In this document: one piece after another, positions 9,623-17,114 of the stretch
How positions within the stretch are numbered: position 1 is the stretch's first letter
Layout of the letters: every line of letters starts with the position of its first letter
Assembly (NCBI GenBank): GCA_027490225.1
Contig: JAIXYK010000024.1
Span: 1 to 50,839 of the forward strand
From: Bacteroidota bacterium
GTDB taxonomy: Bacteria > Bacteroidota > Bacteroidia > M30B66
DNA length: 50,839 nucleotides
Direction of reading: 5' to 3'
Made by a program: the position numbers and the translations under genes
The notes under the pieces: generated by a model
Told to the model about the DNA's origin: nothing
What the model saw: only the letters and a program-made list of their open reading frames with translations
Databases searched by the model: none

Positions 9623-10336
9623 ATGAAAATATTATTTGTATTAACATCACACAGCGACCTTGGAGATTCTGGAGAAAAAACTGGATTCTGGATTGAAGAA
9701 TTTGCAACACCTTATTACGTTTTGGCCGATGCCGGTGCAGAAATAACTATCGCGTCTCCCAAAGGTGGACAACCACCTGTTGACCCTAAAAGCGAGTTAA
9801 CAGATGCACAAACTGACGCTACTCAAAGATTTTACAAAGACAATTTGCTCATTGATAAAGTGGCGCATTCTTTTAAATTACAAGCAATTAAACAAGAAGA
9901 TTATGATGCAGTTTTTTATCCAGGCGGTCATGGTCCTTTATGGGATTTAGCTAACGATAAAACCTCTATAAAATTAATCGAAGAATTTTACAATCACCAA
10001 AAACCAATTTCCTTTGTATGCCATGCACCAGCTGCTTTGGTGAATGTAAAAGCCGAAAATGGAGAACCTCTTGTAAAAGGGAAGCAATTAACCGGTTTTT
10101 CAAATACAGAAGAAGAAGGCGCAAAACTTACCAATATAGTTCCGTTTTTATTAGAAGATGAACTCAAAAAAAATGGCGCACATTATTCAAAAGGCAACGA
10201 TTGGGCATCTTTTGTAAAACAAGATGGATTATTAATTACCGGACAAAATCCTGCTTCTTCCAAAGGTGTAGCTGAATTACTATTAAAAACACTTAAAGGA
10301 GATAAACATGTAAAAATTGAAAGTGCAATTCTTTAA
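9623..10336 (+). CDS. DJ-1/PfpI family protein (Hsp31-like, putative glyoxalase III or deglycase)
   Basis: A 237-residue class I glutamine amidotransferase-like protein. The nucleophile is Cys133 in FVCHAPAAL, followed by His134. Glu26 in GFWIEE corresponds to the conserved Glu that polarises the Cys in Hsp31-type members. YPGGHGPLWDL is the typical loop before the nucleophile elbow. Family members convert methylglyoxal to D-lactate without glutathione or act as stress chaperones; which applies here cannot be told from sequence. It lies 47 bp after the SOUL gene among other electrophile-detoxification genes. Confidence 0.87.
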   Translation: MKILFVLTSHSDLGDSGEKTGFWIEEFATPYYVLADAGAEITIASPKGGQPPVDPKSELTDAQTDATQRFYKDNLLIDKVAHSFKLQAIKQEDYDAVFYPGGHGPLWDLANDKTSIKLIEEFYNHQKPISFVCHAPAALVNVKAENGEPLVKGKQLTGFSNTEEEGAKLTNIVPFLLEDELKKNGAHYSKGNDWASFVKQDGLLITGQNPASSKGVAELLLKTLKGDKHVKIESAIL

Positions 10337-10360
10337 CAGAACATTACTAATAACTCAACA

Positions 10361-10420
10361 CTTTTAACTTTCAACTTTTAACTTTCAACTTTTAACTTTC
10401 AACTTTTAACTTTCAACTTA
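10361..10420 (+). repeat. Short tandem repeat, four copies of a 14-bp unit
   Basis: The unit cttttaactttcaa occurs four times head to tail from 10361 to 10416, with a partial fifth unit. Each unit is itself two related heptamers (cttttaa and ctttcaa). It fills most of the gap before the lipoprotein gene at 10431. Confidence 0.95.
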
Positions 10421-10430
10421 TTATATAATT

Positions 10431-10919
10431 ATGAAAAAATTAACAGTATTATCCATAGTAATTACCGCTTTTATTTTCGCTTGTAATCAAAATTCTTCTA
10501 AAGAAGTAACAGAAGCAAAAGAAAAATTGACTGAGGCAGAATCAGAATTAAAAGATGCCAAAATAAGCGAAAAAGAAGCTGCAAAAGCTAGAGAAACTGC
10601 CGAGTGGAACAGTTTTAAAAACCAATCAGATAGCACCATTGCCGTTGCAGAAAATGATTTGAAAAAAATGGAAATTAAAGTGGAAAAAGCTAGCAAAAAA
10701 GATAAGCAAAAAATGAAGGTACAATATGAAAAAGCGAAAAGTGATTTATCGGTTATGAGAGAAAAATTGCAAAAAAGAAATATCGAATTTGAAAATGATA
10801 TAAAAGATTTTGATGACAATATTTCTCAAAAAAATCAATCCTTTAAACGTGAATTTAACCACGATATGAATGCGCTTGGAAATTCAATTAAAGATGTATT
10901 TAAAGATAACGTGAAATAA
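10431..10919 (+). CDS. Small coiled-coil lipoprotein
   Basis: A 162-residue protein with a lipoprotein signal peptide: Lys-Lys start, hydrophobic core and lipobox FIFAC with Cys18. The mature part is almost wholly charged and helical, with Ala/Glu/Lys-rich heptads over about residues 24-125, so a long coiled coil is likely. No acidic surface-export signal follows the Cys, which suggests the lipid anchor faces the periplasm. The family is not recognised. It lies in the stress block between the DJ-1 and old-yellow-enzyme genes. Confidence 0.8.
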   Translation: MKKLTVLSIVITAFIFACNQNSSKEVTEAKEKLTEAESELKDAKISEKEAAKARETAEWNSFKNQSDSTIAVAENDLKKMEIKVEKASKKDKQKMKVQYEKAKSDLSVMREKLQKRNIEFENDIKDFDDNISQKNQSFKREFNHDMNALGNSIKDVFKDNVK

Positions 10920-10956
10920 TAAAAAACTATAATTTAATCCTTCAATATTAATTAAA

Positions 10957-12066
10957 ATGAAAACCTATAAATTATTTTCTCCAATTACCCTTGGCTCTAT
11001 TACTTTAAACAACCGTATCGTAATGGCACCCATGACACGCTGCAGAGCTATTGATAACATTCCAAATGATTTAATGGCAACATATTACAAGCAACGTGCA
11101 TCTGCTGGTTTAATTATTACTGAAGGCACCTCACCTTCGCCAAATGGTTTAGGTTATGCACGTATTCCAGGAATATTTAATGAAGCACAAATTGAAGGCT
11201 GGAAAAAAACAACAGCGGCTGTTCATAAAAGTGGTGGAAAAATTATCATTCAATTAATGCATACAGGCAGGATCAGCCATATTTTAAATATGCAAAAAGG
11301 AACAGAAATTATGGCACCATCAGCTGTAAAAGCTGCCGGGCAAATGTGGACCGATGCCAAAGGTTTGCAAGACTATCCAACACCTAAAGAAATGACACTT
11401 GAAGATATTGTGTTAACAAAAGCCGAATATGTTACTGCTGCAAAAAATGCAATGCTTGCAGGTTTCGATGGTGTAGAATTGCATGGAGCAAATGGCTATT
11501 TGCTGGAAGAATTCCTTTCGCCAATTACCAATATTCGTCATGATAAATATCAAGGGAGCGTTCAGAATCGTTGTCGTTTTGTAATTGAAGTTGCCCAAGA
11601 AGTTGCAGCTGCAATCGGAAAAGATAAAACAGGCATTCGCTTATCACCTTATGGCGTTGGGGGTGATATGCCTAACTATCCTGAAATTGATGCCACCTAT
11701 AATTATCTTACCATAGAACTCAACAAATTAGACATTGCCTATATTCACCTTGTTGACCATTCCGCTATGGGAGCGCCTACAGTTCCTTTAGAAATAAAAA
11801 AAATAATTCGTAAAAATTTTAAAAATACGATAATTATGTGCGGCGGTTACGACAAAGATGGCGCTGAAGCCGATATTGAAAGTGGTTTGTGCCAGTTAAT
11901 TGGCTTCGGGCGACCATTCATCAATAATCCAGATTTAGTAGAAAGATTAGAAAATAATCATCCATTATCACAAAGTTTAAATGCCGATTTATTCTATTCT
12001 GCAGAAGAACATGGCTATACAGATTATCCTATTTTCAAAGAACCTGTTGTGCTTCAGATTCATTAA
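10957..12066 (+). CDS. Old yellow enzyme family NAD(P)H:flavin oxidoreductase (alkene reductase)
   Basis: A 369-residue FMN-dependent TIM-barrel enzyme. NRIVMAPMTRCRA marks the first strand, IIQLMHTGRISH is the conserved active-site strand, FDGVELHGANGYLLEEFLSP is the substrate-binding region, and CGGYDKDGAEADIESG with GFGRPFINNPDL binds the FMN phosphate. It resembles the NemA / 12-oxophytodienoate reductase group that reduces activated C=C bonds in unsaturated aldehydes, ketones, maleimides or nitro compounds. It starts 37 bp after the lipoprotein gene. With the neighbouring aldehyde dehydrogenase and nitroreductase it points to detoxification of reactive electrophiles. Confidence 0.9.
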   Translation: MKTYKLFSPITLGSITLNNRIVMAPMTRCRAIDNIPNDLMATYYKQRASAGLIITEGTSPSPNGLGYARIPGIFNEAQIEGWKKTTAAVHKSGGKIIIQLMHTGRISHILNMQKGTEIMAPSAVKAAGQMWTDAKGLQDYPTPKEMTLEDIVLTKAEYVTAAKNAMLAGFDGVELHGANGYLLEEFLSPITNIRHDKYQGSVQNRCRFVIEVAQEVAAAIGKDKTGIRLSPYGVGGDMPNYPEIDATYNYLTIELNKLDIAYIHLVDHSAMGAPTVPLEIKKIIRKNFKNTIIMCGGYDKDGAEADIESGLCQLIGFGRPFINNPDLVERLENNHPLSQSLNADLFYSAEEHGYTDYPIFKEPVVLQIH

Positions 12067-12140
12067 AATCAAAATATTCTATAAAATATTATCAGTAAAA
12101 TTAAAAACCAAATTAATTCGCATTAGTAATTTAATTAATA

Positions 12141-12971
12141 ATGAAATATAAAAAACTAATGATAATTACATGCTCAATTTTAGGTGGTATTTTGCTAATA
12201 TTATTAATCGGAAAAATTAATTCTATCATTCAATTTAATAGAAACGTAAAAACACTTTTCTCAAATTCAAAAAATATCTCCAATAAAAATTTCAATTATG
12301 CACAACTAGATAGTTTACCTGAACCTGTGCAACGTTATTTCAAATATGTTTTGAAAGATGGTCAACCTTATATTAGTTCAGTAAGAATGACCCACAGTGG
12401 GCAATTTAAAACAGGTTTTGACAAAGACTGGATAAACATTAAAGGCGAACAATATGCATCCACAGAAAAACCAGGTTTCATTTGGAAAGGCACAACTTCT
12501 ATGTTTACTGCTTATGATAGTTATATCGAAAATGAAGGCCATTTAGCCGTTTCACTTTGGAATATATACAATGTTGTAAATGCGAAAGGCAATAATTACA
12601 ACCAGGGAGAATTACTTCGCTGGTTGGGCGAAAGTGTTTTATATCCAACTAATTTTTTACCAAGCGAAAAATTAAAATGGTTTGCGATTGATGCAGAAAC
12701 TTCTAAACTCACCTTCAATTATAATGGATTATCCTTATTCTTTATAGTAACATTCAATGCGCTTGGAGAAATTACTCAAATGCAAACCAAACGCTACATG
12801 GATGAAAATAAGCTGGAAACTTGGGTAATTAAAGTAGCTGATTACAAAGAAAAATATAACATGATTGTACCCACTGATTTTGAAGTTTTATGGAGATTAG
12901 AAAAAGGTGATTTTAGTTATGCTAAATTTAAAATGGAAAAAATAGCATATAATATTCCAGAGAAATTTTAA
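12141..12971 (+). CDS. Membrane-anchored protein of unknown function (DUF6544-like)
   Basis: A 276-residue protein with one N-terminal membrane helix (about residues 6-26) and a soluble domain. The motif LPEPVQRYFKYVL soon after the helix is typical of the DUF6544/DUF6920 type. The rest is rich in aromatic residues and predicted beta structure (SSVRMTHSGQF, GYDSY-like and WKGTTSMF segments). No catalytic motif is recognised. It is co-directional with the old yellow enzyme and nitroreductase genes, with gaps of 74 and 150 bp. Confidence 0.7.
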   Translation: MKYKKLMIITCSILGGILLILLIGKINSIIQFNRNVKTLFSNSKNISNKNFNYAQLDSLPEPVQRYFKYVLKDGQPYISSVRMTHSGQFKTGFDKDWINIKGEQYASTEKPGFIWKGTTSMFTAYDSYIENEGHLAVSLWNIYNVVNAKGNNYNQGELLRWLGESVLYPTNFLPSEKLKWFAIDAETSKLTFNYNGLSLFFIVTFNALGEITQMQTKRYMDENKLETWVIKVADYKEKYNMIVPTDFEVLWRLEKGDFSYAKFKMEKIAYNIPEKF

Positions 12972-13121
12972 TTACCATTTTAAAACCACAAAAAATAAAT
13001 CAGAAAATAGTTTACGTTAATTATACAACTTTAATCAATCATTATATAATAAATAAATGGGAGATTAAATTAAAATTTGTGGCATTTAATCAATTTCCCT
13101 AATAATAATTTACAACATAAA

Positions 13122-13844
13122 ATGACTTTTGAAGAAACCATTCATTACAGGCGTTCGGTAAGAAATTACACGAGCGATGCCATAGATACAGCAAAAGTCA
13201 AACATTGCATAGAATTAGCCACTTTAGCTCCCAATAGCTCCAATATGCAGTTGTGGGAATTTTATCACATTACAAATCCTGAAACATTAAAACAAATTGC
13301 CGTTGCTTGTTTAGGTCAAGAAGCAGCTGCAACAGCGCAACAAATGGTTGTTTTTGTAACGCGGCAGGATTTATTTAGAAAAAGGGCAAAAAAAATGATG
13401 GAATTAGAAACTCAAAATACCTTAAAAAATAGCCCAATAAATAAACAGGAAAAAAGAATTAAAACATGGAAAATCTATTACGGTACAGTAATGCCATTTT
13501 TATATTTCCGTTTTTTAGGGATTTTTGGTTTTATCAGAAAAATATTTGTCAATATTATTGGCATATTCCGGCCAATTGTTTATCAAGTCTCCGAAAACGA
13601 TATGAGCGTAGTCGTCCATAAAACCTGTGCCCTGGCAGCCCAAACATTCATGCTATCAATGGCCAATATAAACTACGACACCTGCCCCATGGAAGGTTTT
13701 GATAGTAGACGCTTAAAACGTCTCTTAAAATTGCCCTATGGCGCCGAAATCAACATGGTAGTTTCCTGTGGCATCAGAAATAAAAACGGAGTCTGGGGCG
13801 ACCGCATGAGGATTCCTTTTAACGAAGTGTATTTCAATATTTAA
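13122..13844 (+). CDS. Nitroreductase family FMN oxidoreductase
   Basis: A 240-residue protein from ATG 13122 (MTFEETIHYRRSVRNY), where the family's RRSVR phosphate-binding motif falls near the N-terminus as usual; a TTG 45 bp upstream is rejected. APNSSNMQLWEFYHI is the FMN-binding segment and the MEGFD motif lies near the C-terminus. Between them is a long Lys- and aromatic-rich insertion (about residues 85-160) with a hydrophobic stretch, which makes this a less typical subgroup. Reduction of nitro compounds or quinones with NAD(P)H is expected from the family; the substrate is unknown. Confidence 0.85.
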   Translation: MTFEETIHYRRSVRNYTSDAIDTAKVKHCIELATLAPNSSNMQLWEFYHITNPETLKQIAVACLGQEAAATAQQMVVFVTRQDLFRKRAKKMMELETQNTLKNSPINKQEKRIKTWKIYYGTVMPFLYFRFLGIFGFIRKIFVNIIGIFRPIVYQVSENDMSVVVHKTCALAAQTFMLSMANINYDTCPMEGFDSRRLKRLLKLPYGAEINMVVSCGIRNKNGVWGDRMRIPFNEVYFNI

Positions 13845-13848
13845 TTTT

Positions 13849-13943
13849 TTTGGGCGTTCCCTCTCCCACCCGCTAAACCCATCACACAGGTCGCGCTTTC
13901 GCAAGTAGTCCCTCCGGGCGCTACTTTGCTCAATCGCTAACGC
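13849..13943 (+). repeat. Structured intergenic repeat, copy 2
   Basis: It has the same organisation as copy 1, with a central hairpin (AAGTAG-T-CCC-tcc-GGG-CG-CTACTT). It starts about 5 bp after the nitroreductase stop and ends about 18 bp before the convergent pyrF stop. Positions 13884-13943 differ from 2298-2357 at two of 60 positions. Confidence 0.87.
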
Positions 13944-13961
13944 TTGGCATTTCGATTCTAA

Positions 13962-14765
13962 CTAACACCACCTCTTCATCACCTCTACCATAACTTTCGC
14001 TTCTTCCGCAGCTTTTTCCTGAAAATCTGCTCCATTGCTCGCATACAAAATACTGCGTGATGCATTTACCAAAACTCCCACGTCTTTATTGGTAGCTGCT
14101 TCCATTACTTCTTCTAAATCTCCTCCTTGTGCACCAACACCGGGAATCAAAAAGAAGTGCTCTGGAGCTAGTTTTCTGATGTCTTTTAATGCATCTGGGG
14201 CTGTCGCTCCTACTACATACATCAAATTTTCTGGTGTTCCCCATTGCTGGGCTTTTTCCACCACTTCTTGATACAGAAAACTATCATTTTCCAGCTTTAA
14301 TCTTTCAAAATCCAGCGCTCCGGTATTGCTTGTAAGTGCTAATAAAATGGCCCATTTACCTTCAAATTCTAAAAAAGGCTGTACAGAATCGCTCCCCATG
14401 TATGGAGCAATGGTTACTGAGTCAAAATTGTATGTTTCAAAAAATGTTTTCGCATACATTTTCGAGGTATTTCCAATATCACCTCTTTTGGCGTCTGCTA
14501 TGGTAAAATGTGTGGCTGGAATATAAGCGAGTGTTTCTTCCAATATCTCCCAACCACGGGCTCCTAAAACCTCATAGAAAGCTAAATTAGGTTTGTAAGC
14601 AACGCAATAATCCTTTGTAGCATCAATAATGGCTTTATTAAATGCCAGGATTGGATTTTTCTCTTTTAATAAATGCTTAGGAATTTTCTGAATATCTGTA
14701 TCTAAACCTACACACAAACAAGAATGCTTTGCGCGTATTTGTGCTAGCAGTTCAGCTCTTGTCAT
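13962..14765 (-). CDS. pyrF: Orotidine 5'-phosphate decarboxylase (type 2)
   Basis: A 267-residue enzyme for the last step of UMP synthesis. CVGLDTD lies near the N-terminus, and the catalytic [10 protein letters not shown] motif is at residues 91-100 with Lys93 as the key proton donor. VGATAPDAL and [12 protein letters not shown] form the phosphate-binding end of the barrel. Its length fits the longer type 2 family. The start ATG overlaps the prfA stop as ATGA, so translation is probably coupled. Confidence 0.95.
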   Translation of the reverse strand: MTRAELLAQIRAKHSCLCVGLDTDIQKIPKHLLKEKNPILAFNKAIIDATKDYCVAYKPNLAFYEVLGARGWEILEETLAYIPATHFTIADAKRGDIGNTSKMYAKTFFETYNFDSVTIAPYMGSDSVQPFLEFEGKWAILLALTSNTGALDFERLKLENDSFLYQEVVEKAQQWGTPENLMYVVGATAPDALKDIRKLAPEHFFLIPGVGAQGGDLEEVMEAATNKDVGVLVNASRSILYASNGADFQEKAAEEAKVMVEVMKRWC

Positions 14766-15853
14766 ACTGTTTCGGCTCCTTCTTTTAAGCGCTCTGCATT
14801 TTCTGCTACCTGCAATCCATTTATCATATCTTCAATATTACCATCCATAAAATGTGGTAAATTGTACATAGACATGCCAATTCTGTGGTCCGTTACACGA
14901 CTTTGCGCATAATTATATGTCCGGATTTTAGCTGAACGGTCGCCAGTAGAAACCATTGTTTTTCTCCGTTTAGAAATACCATCTAAATGCTTGGCCAATT
15001 CTCTTTCATACAACTTAGTACGAAGCATAACCATCGCTCTTTCTTTGTTTCCAAGCTGAGAGCGTTCAATCTGGCAAACCACTACAATTCCTGATGGCCT
15101 ATGTGTTAATTGCACTTTTGTTTCAACCTTATTTACATTCTGTCCTCCAGCACCTCCTGAGCGAGAAGTTTGCATATCTACATCAGCAGGATTAATCTGC
15201 ACATCTACTTCGTCTGCTTCTGGCAATACAACTACAGTTGCCGCCGATGTATGCACGCGACCTGCAGTTTCAGTTTCAGGCACGCGTTGTACTCGGTGCA
15301 CGCCCGATTCATATTTCAAAACGCCATATACATTCTCACCACTTACTTCCATTACAATTTCTTTGAATCCACCCATTGTTCCCTCATTCTGGTCAACAAT
15401 ATCAACTTTCCAACCTTTTCCCTCACAAAATCTTTGGTACATGCGCGCCAAATCTCCAGCAAAAATGCTAGCTTCATCGCCTCCTGTTCCTGCTCTAATC
15501 TCCAACACTGCATTTCTTTCGTCTTCTGGGTCTTTAGGAATCAACATGATGCGAACTTCCTCTTCTAATGTCTCTTTCTTGGCAAGCATTTCATCGAGTT
15601 CCTGACGCGCCATTTGTTTAAAATCGTCGTCTTCTTCGCTGTAAAGCACCTCTTTTGCAGATTCAATATTTGTTAACACACTTCTATAAGTATGATAAGC
15701 ATTAACTAAAGCTTGTAAATCTTTGTATTCCTTATTGAGCTTTTTAAAACGGCTCATATCACTCACAACAGCTGGGTCAGAAAGAGAAAGTTCTACTTCT
15801 TCAAAACGACCAACTATGGCTTCTAATCTAGGTAATAATGTATTGTCTTCCAT
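14762..15853 (-). CDS. prfA: Peptide chain release factor 1
   Basis: A 363-residue class I release factor. The peptidyl-hydrolysis motif GGQ is at residues 236-238 in [11 protein letters not shown]. The stop-codon recognition tripeptide is P-E-T (192-194), the PxT type of RF1 rather than the SPF of RF2, so it should read UAA and UAG. No internal frameshift is needed. It lies 34 bp after purM and overlaps pyrF by 4 bp. Confidence 0.97.
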   Translation of the reverse strand: MEDNTLLPRLEAIVGRFEEVELSLSDPAVVSDMSRFKKLNKEYKDLQALVNAYHTYRSVLTNIESAKEVLYSEEDDDFKQMARQELDEMLAKKETLEEEVRIMLIPKDPEDERNAVLEIRAGTGGDEASIFAGDLARMYQRFCEGKGWKVDIVDQNEGTMGGFKEIVMEVSGENVYGVLKYESGVHRVQRVPETETAGRVHTSAATVVVLPEADEVDVQINPADVDMQTSRSGGAGGQNVNKVETKVQLTHRPSGIVVVCQIERSQLGNKERAMVMLRTKLYERELAKHLDGISKRRKTMVSTGDRSAKIRTYNYAQSRVTDHRIGMSMYNLPHFMDGNIEDMINGLQVAENAERLKEGAETV

Positions 15854-15887
15854 TGAGCCGCGAAATTAGTGAATTTTAAAAGATATC

Positions 15888-17057
15888 TTAGTAAGTAAAA
15901 CTCCCGTGTTGAGAATTTATGGTCAATTTTTTACCAGCTGCAGCTTCAACTCTGCCAACAATTTTTGCATCCACACCGTAACTTTGAGAAATTGCAATAA
16001 TTTGTGCAGCTACATCTTCATTTACATAAAGCTCCATTCTGTGACCCATGTTGAAAACACGGTACATTTCTTTCCAATCAGTACCTGAAGATGCTTGAAT
16101 AATTTGAAACAATGGAGGTGTATCAAAAAGATTATCTTTTACAATATGCACATTGTCTACAAAATGTAGCACTTTCGTTTGCCCACCACCGCTGCAATGC
16201 ACCATTCCATTTATTTCATTGCTATGTTTTTGCAACACTTCTTTAATAATTGGAGCATACGTTCTTGTAGGAGAAAGAACCAGTTTACCGTAATCAATTT
16301 CCAAACCTGGAACTTTGTCAGTTAATTTATATTTTCCAGCATAAACCAAATCGGCTGGTACCAAATGGTCATAAGATTCGGGGAACTTTACAGCTAAGCT
16401 ATTTTCGAAAACATCATGGCGTGCAGAAGTAAGTCCGTTGCTGCCCATTCCGCCATTGTATTCTTTCTCGTAGGTTGCCTGGCCAAATGAAGCCAAACCA
16501 ACAATTACATTTCCAGGTTGGATGTTAGCATTATCAATTACATCACTCCTTTTAATTCGAGCTGTGACAGTTGAATCAACAATGATAGTTCTTACCAAAT
16601 CGCCTACATCAGCAGTTTCTCCGCCAGTAACGATTACATCCATTCCGAAACTGCTAAACCAATCGCAAATTTCTTGCGTTCCGTTTATAATTTCTGCAAT
16701 TACCTCTGCTGGAATCAGGTTTTTGTTTCTTCCGATGGTGCTCGACAATATCATTTTATCTGTTGCGCCAACACACAACAAATCATCGGTATTCATAACA
16801 ATTGCATCTTGTGCAATTCCTTTCCAAACCGATAAATCACCAGTTTCTTTCCAGTACATGTATGCTAATGATGATTTTGTTCCTGCACCATCAGCATGCA
16901 TCACCAAAGCATAATCTTCGTCTCCACTCAAATAGTCAGGAACTATTTTACAAAATGCTTTGGGAAATAATCCTTTATCTAAGTGTTTAATTGCTGCATG
17001 TACATCTTCTTTTTCAGAAGATACACCTCTCTCTTTATACTTATCGATGTTTGACAT
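15888..17057 (-). CDS. purM: Phosphoribosylformylglycinamidine cyclo-ligase (AIR synthetase)
   Basis: A 389-residue ATP-dependent enzyme of purine synthesis that closes the imidazole ring of AIR. YKERGVSSEKEDVHAA at the N-terminus, HADGAGTKSSLAY, the DDLLCVGA segment and VTGGETADVGD match the PurM fold. It is somewhat longer than E. coli PurM (345 residues), as is common in Bacteroidota. It leads the purM-prfA-pyrF unit, and its start lies just beyond the terminator of the upstream OmpA-type gene. Confidence 0.93.
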   Translation of the reverse strand: MSNIDKYKERGVSSEKEDVHAAIKHLDKGLFPKAFCKIVPDYLSGDEDYALVMHADGAGTKSSLAYMYWKETGDLSVWKGIAQDAIVMNTDDLLCVGATDKMILSSTIGRNKNLIPAEVIAEIINGTQEICDWFSSFGMDVIVTGGETADVGDLVRTIIVDSTVTARIKRSDVIDNANIQPGNVIVGLASFGQATYEKEYNGGMGSNGLTSARHDVFENSLAVKFPESYDHLVPADLVYAGKYKLTDKVPGLEIDYGKLVLSPTRTYAPIIKEVLQKHSNEINGMVHCSGGGQTKVLHFVDNVHIVKDNLFDTPPLFQIIQASSGTDWKEMYRVFNMGHRMELYVNEDVAAQIIAISQSYGVDAKIVGRVEAAAGKKLTINSQHGSFTY

Positions 17058-17062
17058 GATAT

Positions 17063-17094
17063 AAAAAAAAACATCCCGCTTTTTGGGCGGGATG
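17063..17094 (-). terminator. Rho-independent terminator after the PorE-like gene
   Basis: On the minus strand, CATCCCGC and GCGGGATG (17087-17094 and 17072-17079) pair perfectly around a short loop, followed by nine T (17071-17063). It separates the PorE-like gene from purM. Confidence 0.9.
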
Positions 17095-17114
17095 CAAATT
17101 TATGTTTTTGTTAA

